From JBEBSD01 sp040394475 (GTDB lineage: Bacteria > Bacteroidota > Bacteroidia > Cytophagales > Spirosomataceae): DNA of 21,523 nucleotides. Where the stretch lies: positions 1 through 21,523 of the forward strand of contig JBEBSD010000092.1 in the NCBI GenBank assembly GCA_040394475.1, in the 5' to 3' direction. Position numbers and translations under genes: made by a program. Of this stretch, positions 6,716-13,457 are shown piece by piece. The notes below the pieces were generated by a model, which was not told where the DNA came from, made no database searches, and saw nothing but the letters and a program-made list of their open reading frames with translations. Each line of letters begins with the position of its first letter. Within the stretch, counting starts at the first letter, position 1.

Positions 6716-6723
6716 TACATTTG
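6716..6723 (+). promoter_or_regulatory. -7 promoter box of the metalloprotease gene
   Basis: TACATTTG is a full match to TANNTTTG. No TTTG is found at the -33 distance, where the inverted repeat lies. The box overlaps the perfect palindrome ATGTATACAT (6711-6720). The predicted leader is about 65 nt to the ATG at 6796. Absence of a -33 element suggests dependence on an activator. Confidence 0.5.
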
Positions 6724-6795
6724 AACTGACTATTCTCACTACCGATCCCAGCCTTATGGGGTCGTATCATAACCATCCATTTAATCGTCACTGTT

Positions 6796-9700
6796 ATGAA
6801 GCTTTATCTACATTTATGGAAGGTGTTTTTTATTTTGTTTGCCGCTGCTGCTTTCGGGCAAAGCCCTCTTCTCAAAGCGCAGATTGAGGACTTCTCCAAT
6901 CGTACCGGAGCGACTGTTTCGATCAACAAGGCTACGGGATCGCCGGGATTTCTAAGAATGCCTGTCAATAATCCCATGATTTTGCCGGGAAAAGATGGCC
7001 CCGAGAAAGCGTTATGGTTTTTGAAAGACTATGGATCGGTCTTTGGTATTTCCCGGGAAAACGATGAATTTCAGGTTAGATCGGCTGACAACGACCGCTA
7101 TGGACTGGAGCATATTACGCTGCAGCAGTTTTATCAGGGAGTACCGGTCTATGACGGTATCCTGAAATTTCATTTCGATATGCGCCGGCAGCTTCATTCC
7201 GTAAACGGTAACTATGTTGGCCGGATTATTGTTGACCCCGTTCCGCAGATCTCAGCGGAAACGGCAGGGAACTATGCGTTACGGGCGGTTACGGCACAAT
7301 TGTTGAACGTACCCCATTCCGCGACGCCCCTGAAAGTGGCAGGCAGCTCGCTTTATATTTTCAGGAAAGGGCTTGTCCAGGGTGTTCCGGGCCCGCATCA
7401 TCTTGCCTACCAGGTAGAAGTTCGCAATGAGGCTGACGTACGGGAGTTTTTGTGGATAGATGCGCATACAGGGGCGCTCATAGAGCAGTTTACAGGCATG
7501 CACGGAATAGAGCGCCGGCTTTACCAATCCAGCTATAACCCGGCAGCTCCCGCAGTTAACCTGATTTGGAAAGAGGGTGACCCCATGCCTGGTTTACTGA
7601 ATACCCCATGGAAAGAGTCTGCCGTCGTCTCTGCAGGACATGTTTACAATTTCTTTAAAAATGCTTTCGGTTTCGATTCGTATGATAATAACGGAGCAGC
7701 GCTGATTGCAATCCATCAGGCCACGGGTATGAGTTGCCCCAATGCTTCCTGGAATGGCGTTACGACCAACTTTTGTGATCAGATGGCTGCCGACGATATA
7801 GTGGCGCACGAGTGGGCGCATGCGTACACCGAGTATACCAGCGGGTTGGTATATGCCTGGCAGCCCGGAGCGATCAACGAGGGCTTCTCTGATATATGGG
7901 GCGAAACCATCGACATCCTTAACGGTTATATGGATGAAGGAGAAAGTGACGCTCCCCGCACAGCCTGCGGGAGTTCATCGCGCTGGCAATTAGGTGAAAA
8001 GGCTGTTGCCACGGCCGGGGCTGTCCGGGACATGTGGAACCCCAATTGCTTTGGCCAACCGGGCAGGGTAAGAGACCCGTTGTACCACTGTTTCGATTTC
8101 GACGTCGGGGGCGTACATGTCAATTCGGGTATACCCAACCATGCCTATGCCCTGCTGGTAGATGGAGGTACGTATAATAACCAGGAAATAGAGGGGATAG
8201 GGCTCACCAAGGCAGCTCATATCTTCTGGCAGGCACAACGCAACTACCTGACCCAAACCAGCGGGTTTGTCACACTGGCCGACGCGCTCATGGCTGCCTG
8301 CGAGAGCCTGATCCTGTCGGGGGAAAACTTGCCATCGTTGATAATCAATTCGGAAACAGGGGAGGTTTCCGGGGATGTTATCACTTCCCATGATGCAGAA
8401 CAGCTCCACAAGGTTATTCTTGCGGTGGAGCTGAGAGAAGGGGATCAATGTGGTTTTTCGCCGCTTTTCGAGGCAGTAGCGCCGTTTTGTGCAGGAGCAT
8501 CCCCGGAGATGGCTATTTTTTACGAAGATTTTGAAGCGGGTCTTGGCGAGTGGGTAGTTACCAGCGAAGGGGCTGGTAACTGGACGCCCCGTGAGTGGGC
8601 GCTGGCAGAAAATGTATACGGCAGATCCGGAAAAGTCGCTTTTGCAGATGACGGTGACCCGGGAATTTGCAGCGTGGATGCCTACCAGTGGGGGACCCTT
8701 CGCCTGGAAAGCCCGGACATTCCGTTGAATGGAGCGCCCGGTCCGTATGTGCTTGCTTTTGACCACCTGGTAGCCCTCGAAGACTCCTGGTCCGGTGGAA
8801 ATGTCAAATATTCCCTGAACAACGGCGCTGACTGGCAGATAGTGCCCGATATAGCGTTTCTGGCCAATGGCTATAACCGCCCCGCCAATACGGGAGGGCT
8901 CAACCCGCTGGCCGGCCAACGGGTTTTTTCTGCCGGAAACACGGGAAGCGTCACCAGTGACTGGGGAACCAGCATGATCGACTTGTCTGCGCTGGGGGTG
9001 CTGCCCGGCGCGACCATAAGGTTCAGATGGGAATTAGGCCGGTCGTACTGCCTGGGGGTGGATGGCTGGTACCTGGATGATGTACGCGTGTTCTCCTGTG
9101 CGGTAACCCCGGCGGTACATTTTGCGGAGAGCAACTCCGATGTCAACGAAGCAGCTGCGTCCGCGCCGGGGGACGACTGCCTTGGCTATGTCGATAAAAA
9201 TATCCTGGTTCAAATTGACCAGGCGCCTTCTCAGCCGGTGGTGGTAACCTTTGCAGTTGAAGAAGAAAGTACCGCCCTGCAAGGCGAAACAAGTGATTTT
9301 ACCATTTTCCCTTCCGCTGTTACCCTGCAGGAAGGGGAGCTTTCGAAGGCGGTCACCGTAAGGGTCTACAACGACGCTTATCTGGAAGGCAACGAAACCG
9401 TCGTGCTTAGCTATTCGTTGCTGACCAATGGGGGCGACGCATATGCAGGGCCTGACCGGCAGGTTCATACGCTTACCATAGCGGATGACGATACAGCGCC
9501 GGGCAATTACACCAACGTGCTTCTCGACTCCAGGTTCAATGCCGGAAGGGACGGGTGGGTGGTCAGAAACGGCGGCAACAGCAACCACTCCTGGGTAAAC
9601 ACACGATTTAGCGGCAGCAACTACCTCGATCCATCGGGTATCGGGCTCTTTATGACGTACGGCTTTGTGCAGGGCTATGTCGGTTATACCTTCGATGAAA

Positions 9701-11055
9701 TCCTTGAGTCTCCCGCTATCAGCACACTGGGGCACAAAAACCTGCAGTTGTCATTCAGCCACTATTTTCTCATCTGGTCGGCCGGCATCAATGAACAGGG
9801 AACCGTGGAAGTGTGGGACGGGAACAGCTGGCACGTACTCACAACCTATTGCCAGTCGGGATGTGGTGCCGGGTCAGGAACGCGTGGGGACTGGACCGCG
9901 CCTGAAAATGTCGTGTTGGATATTCCGGAAGCGTATGTTAATGCCGGTATGAAGGTGCGGTTCCGGTATATTGCTGCAAATGACAATCTTTGGGCCATCG
10001 ATAACGTGCTGCTGACGAGTTCCAACAGTACGGATATCCAGACCGCAGTCAACTCTGGCGATGCCGACCACCAATACCTGGGCCCTCACGAGACCGCAGC
10101 GTTCTATGACCCTTCAACGGGGAATCTGATGGCCAAAATAACGAATCTGACCGATCACGATTACGGCTGTACCACCGTAGAGATAGATCGTGCCGGGATC
10201 GATCAGACAGCCTGGTTCGGAAGTTACCAGATTACAAATAAAACCTTTAAGGTGACGCCAACGCATCCGAAAGCGGATGGTGAATATGAAATCACCTTGT
10301 ATTACAAGGCATCGGAACTTCCCAATTTTAACGGGGAAGCGGTCAAGTCGATGGGGAAAAGTACTGATGGCATAGGCGCCGGCAATACCGGTCCCACTTC
10401 GTGGGCGGAGGTGCACCATGCCGCAGCATTTACAGCGGATCATGCATTTACGGCAACATTCGATTCCGGATTTTCCGGTTTCGGGCTTTCGGATGCCCCG
10501 CCCGTGGGTTCGCTGCCCGTACAACTGGTGAATTTTGAGGGAAGGCGCACAGTGGAAGGAAATCTGCTGGAATGGACAACGGCATCAGAAAGCAGTAATG
10601 CTTACTTTGTGGTGGAGCATTCTCCGGATACGAAGGATTTTAGGGAAACCGGACGTGTGATGGGAAAAGGCAATTCAACGGTGTTACAACAGTATACCTA
10701 TCTTGATCCGGAGCCGGAGAATGTTATTAATTATTACCGGCTCCGCCAGGTGGATGATGACGGACGGTATACGCACAGCCCGATCATAGCGATCCAGGGT
10801 GCACAGTCTTCGCTCCTGGTATTTGGCCCGAACCCGGTCGGAAGCACGTTGAAGATCCGCCTGAACGACTCCCGGGAAAAGGAGGTTTCTCTGAAGGTTC
10901 TGGATTTGCTGGGACGCGAGGTGTTTTCGGGAGACCACCTTCGGTTGCTTGACGGAGCCGTCGAAACGAACCTCGGGCACCTGTCTTCGGGGGTTTATAC
11001 CGTGATCGTTTCCGGTGGAACAGCGCGGCATGTGCTTGCTATTGTGAAGGAGTAG
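6796..11055 (+). CDS. secreted M4 (thermolysin-like) metalloprotease with T9SS sorting domain
   Basis: A 1419-residue exported protease. Residues 1-21 are a signal peptide ending near AFG-Q. A propeptide with FTP and PepSY-like parts follows (about 25-235; PVYDGILKFHFD, WIDAHTGALIEQF). The catalytic domain has zinc motif HEWAH (338-342), third ligand Glu362 in NEGFSD exactly 20 residues later as in thermolysin, and the GGVHVNSG histidine His441. Two jelly-roll/MAM-like modules (about 573-768 and 908-1075) carry the repeated theme FEAGLGEWVV / FNAGRDGWVV and end in DGWYLDDVRVFSC / LWAIDNVLL. A Calx-beta-like module lies between them (about 772-898). After a poorly recognised segment (1078-1230), a LPVQLVNFEGRRTVEGNLLEWTT module (1239-1335) leads to a type-A T9SS C-terminal domain (about 1338-1419; FGPNPVGSTLKI, DLLGREVF, LSSGVYTVIV). 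Expected to be surface-attached or released, degrading peptides or host/prey proteins; substrate unknown. Confidence 0.92.
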   Translation: MKLYLHLWKVFFILFAAAAFGQSPLLKAQIEDFSNRTGATVSINKATGSPGFLRMPVNNPMILPGKDGPEKALWFLKDYGSVFGISRENDEFQVRSADNDRYGLEHITLQQFYQGVPVYDGILKFHFDMRRQLHSVNGNYVGRIIVDPVPQISAETAGNYALRAVTAQLLNVPHSATPLKVAGSSLYIFRKGLVQGVPGPHHLAYQVEVRNEADVREFLWIDAHTGALIEQFTGMHGIERRLYQSSYNPAAPAVNLIWKEGDPMPGLLNTPWKESAVVSAGHVYNFFKNAFGFDSYDNNGAALIAIHQATGMSCPNASWNGVTTNFCDQMAADDIVAHEWAHAYTEYTSGLVYAWQPGAINEGFSDIWGETIDILNGYMDEGESDAPRTACGSSSRWQLGEKAVATAGAVRDMWNPNCFGQPGRVRDPLYHCFDFDVGGVHVNSGIPNHAYALLVDGGTYNNQEIEGIGLTKAAHIFWQAQRNYLTQTSGFVTLADALMAACESLILSGENLPSLIINSETGEVSGDVITSHDAEQLHKVILAVELREGDQCGFSPLFEAVAPFCAGASPEMAIFYEDFEAGLGEWVVTSEGAGNWTPREWALAENVYGRSGKVAFADDGDPGICSVDAYQWGTLRLESPDIPLNGAPGPYVLAFDHLVALEDSWSGGNVKYSLNNGADWQIVPDIAFLANGYNRPANTGGLNPLAGQRVFSAGNTGSVTSDWGTSMIDLSALGVLPGATIRFRWELGRSYCLGVDGWYLDDVRVFSCAVTPAVHFAESNSDVNEAAASAPGDDCLGYVDKNILVQIDQAPSQPVVVTFAVEEESTALQGETSDFTIFPSAVTLQEGELSKAVTVRVYNDAYLEGNETVVLSYSLLTNGGDAYAGPDRQVHTLTIADDDTAPGNYTNVLLDSRFNAGRDGWVVRNGGNSNHSWVNTRFSGSNYLDPSGIGLFMTYGFVQGYVGYTFDEILESPAISTLGHKNLQLSFSHYFLIWSAGINEQGTVEVWDGNSWHVLTTYCQSGCGAGSGTRGDWTAPENVVLDIPEAYVNAGMKVRFRYIAANDNLWAIDNVLLTSSNSTDIQTAVNSGDADHQYLGPHETAAFYDPSTGNLMAKITNLTDHDYGCTTVEIDRAGIDQTAWFGSYQITNKTFKVTPTHPKADGEYEITLYYKASELPNFNGEAVKSMGKSTDGIGAGNTGPTSWAEVHHAAAFTADHAFTATFDSGFSGFGLSDAPPVGSLPVQLVNFEGRRTVEGNLLEWTTASESSNAYFVVEHSPDTKDFRETGRVMGKGNSTVLQQYTYLDPEPENVINYYRLRQVDDDGRYTHSPIIAIQGAQSSLLVFGPNPVGSTLKIRLNDSREKEVSLKVLDLLGREVFSGDHLRLLDGAVETNLGHLSSGVYTVIVSGGTARHVLAIVKE

Positions 11056-11060
11056 CAATT

Positions 11061-11102
11061 GCTTCCTGAAAGTGCCAACTCCCTATGGCACTTTCAGGAA
11101 GC
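11061..11102. terminator. perfect 16-bp hairpin between convergent genes
   Basis: GCTTCCTGAAAGTGCC (11061-11076) and GGCACTTTCAGGAAGC (11087-11102) are perfect inverted copies with a 10-nt loop. The hairpin starts 5 nt after the metalloprotease stop codon and ends 32 nt before the 3' end of the converging lipoprotein gene. It has no U-tract on either side, but its length and position make it the probable bidirectional terminator or 3'-end stabiliser for both transcripts. Confidence 0.65.
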
Positions 11103-11134
11103 TGCTCCGGTTAATGGGAACCACTGTCGGTGTC

Positions 11135-11671
11135 TCACTGGTAAACCTGCTGCTGGAGCTGTTTGAGCCAGGCTGTGATGGCTATTGCGGCGCTGTCCGG
11201 ATTGCTGCGCTGCACGTCGCCTGCCTCCGCCAGCAGCACCTGTGTATACACCTCAAGCTTTTCATCGTAAAGAAAGGCATAGTAGCGGTAAGAGCCCTGA
11301 TCATTCCCCATCCCTATACCGGGGGATAGTTCATACTGTTTGATTTCCTTGATTTTGGACGCATAGCGCCGGAGTTCTTCCTTGCCAACGGGTTGCGGAA
11401 GCCAATGGAGCGATTGCTGAATGGTCTTCATATGCTGGATTGAAATCTGCTCACGGGAATCCGCTTTTTCGGGACTGTCGTACGTCCCGATGCGGCCATC
11501 TTTATCGATCAGAAAGCCCTGATGCTGTTTCAGCCAGGCAAAATTGGTGTAGGACATTTCAAAAAAAACCTCTTGGGTCGCAGTATCCCCGGGAAGAGGC
11601 TCGTTGCAGCCCTCCAGCGCTATAAAAAGAATTCCCAACCAGAAATAGAGCAGCCTGCCACCTGTCTTCAT
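11135..11671 (-). CDS. small lipoprotein of unknown function
   Basis: A 178-residue protein I do not recognise. It begins with a lipoprotein signal peptide: MKTGGR, a hydrophobic core (about 8-19), then LEGC with Cys22 as the predicted acylation site. Glu before Gly in the lipobox is unusual but tolerated. The mature part is polar, with FAWLKQHQGFLIDKDGRIGTYDSPEK (44-69), a helical charged segment about 70-110 (two EELRR/KIKEIK-like runs), a tyrosine-rich stretch GSYRYYAFLYDEKLEVYTQVLL (126-147) and a glutamine-rich C-terminal helix. It probably adopts a small periplasmic fold. It lies 78 nt downstream of the MFS gene on the same strand and may be cotranscribed with it, though no clear signal supports or excludes this. 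Confidence 0.75.
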   Translation of the reverse strand: MKTGGRLLYFWLGILFIALEGCNEPLPGDTATQEVFFEMSYTNFAWLKQHQGFLIDKDGRIGTYDSPEKADSREQISIQHMKTIQQSLHWLPQPVGKEELRRYASKIKEIKQYELSPGIGMGNDQGSYRYYAFLYDEKLEVYTQVLLAEAGDVQRSNPDSAAIAITAWLKQLQQQVYQ

Positions 11672-11749
11672 AATTACATGCGAACCTTTTATGTAAAAAT
11701 AGCAAATAACGAGATCCTTTCAAAGCATATCCGCCGGAGCCGGCAGCCC

Positions 11750-13006
11750 TCAGTTGCCGGACACCTCTGTTTCGATACCGGTTGTGGGTTCGTAATGACC
11801 CAGTTTTATCACTACCGGGACAAAGAAGGAAATCAACCCGATCAACGCGATGCAACTTCCAAGGATGACAAACGTCAGGCTGATCCCGATGGTGTCCGCA
11901 ACGAAGCCGGTACTCAGTAAACCGATCAGGGAAGGCAGCAGCGATATGCTGAAAAGCATGGAGAAGACTCGTCCGAGCATGGTCGGATCAACTTTTTCCT
12001 GGATAACTGTCGTAAAGCTGGCATTATAAACAGCGGCAGCCAGCCCGCCCGCAAGGGTCAGGATAACAAAGAAGGTGAATCCCGCGGGAGGCAACAGACC
12101 GGAAACGGCCAGGGATACCCCCAGCAGCAGGTGCATTCCGTTAATCAGCAGGATTTTGTTGAAGGTCGGCTTGAGTAATCCAAGCATCCCACCGCCGGCC
12201 AGCATTCCCACCCCCCAGGCGACTTCAATCACACTCATTTCGTACTTTCCGCCGCCGAAATGCTGTAAGGTGAGGAGGGGGAACAGCACGGCTACCGGCA
12301 TGATACAAAAGGTGGCCAGGACCGAAAACAAGAACAGGTAGGAGAGTCCCCGGTTGCGGGTCACGGTTTTGACCCCTAAACGGATGTCGTTCAGGACCTG
12401 TCCTATACCGGCTTGCTGCAGTGCGGTGCGGTCCGGATTCGGGATCTTTACAAACAATAGCGACGTGATAGCGATCAGGGCGCCCGCAATATCCAGAAGC
12501 AGCACCTGTCCGATGGGCATCAGCCCGATGGCCAGGGCGCCGAGGGCCGGGCCCGCAATACTGGAGATGGACTGGATCACCTGGTTAATGCCTGCGATCC
12601 GAAGCCATTCGGATTCGGGAGCAAGCAGGGGCACGGAAGCCTGCATCGCCGGCATGTGGAAAGCCGATCCTACGGAACGTATTCCCATCAGGAGGTAGAT
12701 GAAGATCAAATCCGGGGACCCGAAATAGAAAAGGAGAGAGATCGCCAGGGTGCTGATTGCAATAAAACCGTCGGAGAGAATCATGGTGAGTTTCCGGTCC
12801 CAGCGGTCAATGTAAACTCCGGCAAACGGTCCGAGAAGCGTTTGGGGTAATAAAGCGGCGATAGCGGCATACGCTAATACCTCTGCAGAGCCGGTTTCCA
12901 GGCTGAGCCAGATAATGATGGCAAAATTGACAGCTGCGCTGCTAAGTAACGAGATAAACTGCCCCGTCCATATAATGGCAAATGTTTGTTTCCACGTAGG
13001 TTGCAT
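11750..13006 (-). CDS. MFS transporter, MefA/EntS-like drug efflux type
   Basis: A 418-residue major facilitator with about 12 hydrophobic helices and no long extensions. Features of the MFS_3 (MefA/EntS/MacAB-independent efflux) group include FAIIWTGQFISLLSSAAVNFAIIIWL (9-34), LLGPFAGVYIDRWDRKLTMILSD (57-79; the loop 2-3 motif GxxxDRxxRK/R), GIRSVGSAFHMPAMQASVPLLAPESEWLRIAGINQ (108-142), GPALGALAIG (152-161) and GRVFSMLFSISLLPSLIG (343-360). The EWLRIAGINQ segment is highly typical of this family, whose characterised members export macrolides or siderophores. The real substrate is not determined. The gene has a ~200-nt leader with a short ORF and alternative hairpins, suggesting regulated, possibly antibiotic-inducible, expression. 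Start at 13006 fits the first helix. Confidence 0.88.
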   Translation of the reverse strand: MQPTWKQTFAIIWTGQFISLLSSAAVNFAIIIWLSLETGSAEVLAYAAIAALLPQTLLGPFAGVYIDRWDRKLTMILSDGFIAISTLAISLLFYFGSPDLIFIYLLMGIRSVGSAFHMPAMQASVPLLAPESEWLRIAGINQVIQSISSIAGPALGALAIGLMPIGQVLLLDIAGALIAITSLLFVKIPNPDRTALQQAGIGQVLNDIRLGVKTVTRNRGLSYLFLFSVLATFCIMPVAVLFPLLTLQHFGGGKYEMSVIEVAWGVGMLAGGGMLGLLKPTFNKILLINGMHLLLGVSLAVSGLLPPAGFTFFVILTLAGGLAAAVYNASFTTVIQEKVDPTMLGRVFSMLFSISLLPSLIGLLSTGFVADTIGISLTFVILGSCIALIGLISFFVPVVIKLGHYEPTTGIETEVSGN

Positions 13007-13024
13007 GGCTTATGATGACTAATG

Positions 13025-13150
13025 TTTCCGCAGGATTCCCCCGGAAAGTGGTGATGATTAAATGAATAAGGAAGTAATACAGTAATGCATCTCCGGCTAA
13101 ACGGAGATGTACCGGGCGACGTGGAGGATGTTCTCCGACTCAGGCCCGGT
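13025..13150 (-). promoter_or_regulatory. candidate attenuator leader of the MFS gene (alternative hairpins)
   Basis: On the minus-strand RNA, stem 1 pairs ACCGGGC (13150-13144) with GCCCGGT (13117-13111). Segment A, CGGAGA (13137-13132), can pair with TCTCCG in segment B (CATCTCCG, 13109-13102). Segment B can instead pair, 8 of 8 bases, with segment C (CGGAGATG, 13095-13088), with a 6-nt loop. A:B and B:C are mutually exclusive. A further hairpin, TTTCCG/CGGAAA (13047-13042 with 13030-13025), lies just before the MFS start codon. The 5' strand of stem 1 coincides exactly with the last codons of the leader ORF, so a ribosome stalled there would open it. No strong U-tract follows B:C, so control could be translational. 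A second tiny ORF (MHYCITSLFI, 13090-13058) begins inside segment C. Confidence 0.55.
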
Positions 13151-13190
13151 CTCTGTACAGGATGGCGATAGCTGCTGTTGCCAATTTCAT
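13140..13190 (-). CDS. putative 16-residue leader peptide upstream of the MFS gene
   Basis: The ORF encodes MKLATAAIAILYRDRA and ends with TGA at 13140. Its ATG lies about 15 nt after the start site predicted from a perfect -7 box (13219-13212), behind an A-rich stretch (TTAAAAAACC), as Bacteroidota leaders often have. The end of the peptide carries Arg-Asp-Arg, an R-X-R (+X+) motif of the kind at which macrolide-bound ribosomes are known to stall. Its last codons form the 5' arm of stem 1 in the leader RNA. Together with the downstream efflux-type MFS gene, this suggests an antibiotic-sensing leader peptide. No homologue can be checked here, and translation itself is inferred. Confidence 0.55.
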   Translation of the reverse strand: MKLATAAIAILYRDRA

Positions 13191-13211
13191 GGAAGTGGTT
13201 TTTTAAGGGGG

Positions 13212-13219
13212 CAAAGTTA
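13212..13219 (-). promoter_or_regulatory. -7 promoter box of the MFS transcription unit
   Basis: TAACTTTG on the minus strand is a full match to TANNTTTG. No TTTG is present at the -33 distance. Transcription would start near 13205, producing a leader of about 200 nt ahead of the MFS start codon at 13006. Confidence 0.55.
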
Positions 13220-13457
13220 GCAGAATCCTTAAAAGTATAGCGATAGAATAGGTGAAAAAAGGGAAAAGAACATGCTAGGTGCTGCCCTTCGACGCGTTCG
13301 GGACGGTTCGCCGCGCGGTGACAGGTGACCCGTCATGGAGAGCCCGTCGAACCACCGCTGTGCCACTCGAACTGCCGGCGATGGGCAAATGCCCGTTGAA
13401 ATACCGTATCTTTATGGCTTATTTGGCCCTGAAGTAATCAAATGAAACGGGTTGCCT
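13220..13457. other. intergenic region before the helicase gene
   Basis: This is the distal half of the 451-nt gap between the divergent MFS and helicase genes. It contains the GC-rich inverted-repeat region at 13285-13353 listed separately and a weak -7 candidate TATCTTTA (13407-13414) for the helicase gene. No convincing ORF or RNA gene is visible. Confidence 0.5.
13285..13353. repeat. REP-like imperfect inverted repeat
   Basis: The left arm CCCTTCGACGCGTTCGGGA (13285-13303) and the inverse of the right arm, GGTTCGACGGGCTCTCC (13353-13337), share TTCGACG-G-TC. They resemble the CCCTTCGACAAGCTCAGGG-type palindromes often dispersed between genes in bacterial genomes. The stretch is more GC-rich than its surroundings. 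A genome-wide copy count is needed to confirm that it is repetitive. Confidence 0.35.

Noticed and set aside
7990..8919. 309-residue minus-strand open frame inside the metalloprotease gene
   Set aside because: It is antisense to the well-supported protease and has no recognisable domain or promoter.
13007..13205. A known metabolite riboswitch in the MFS leader
   Set aside because: I could not match the sequence to conserved cores of common riboswitch classes; the short ORF and alternative stems explain it better.
13452..13457. TTG start for the helicase gene
   Set aside because: The ATG at 13458 is two codons later and more probable.
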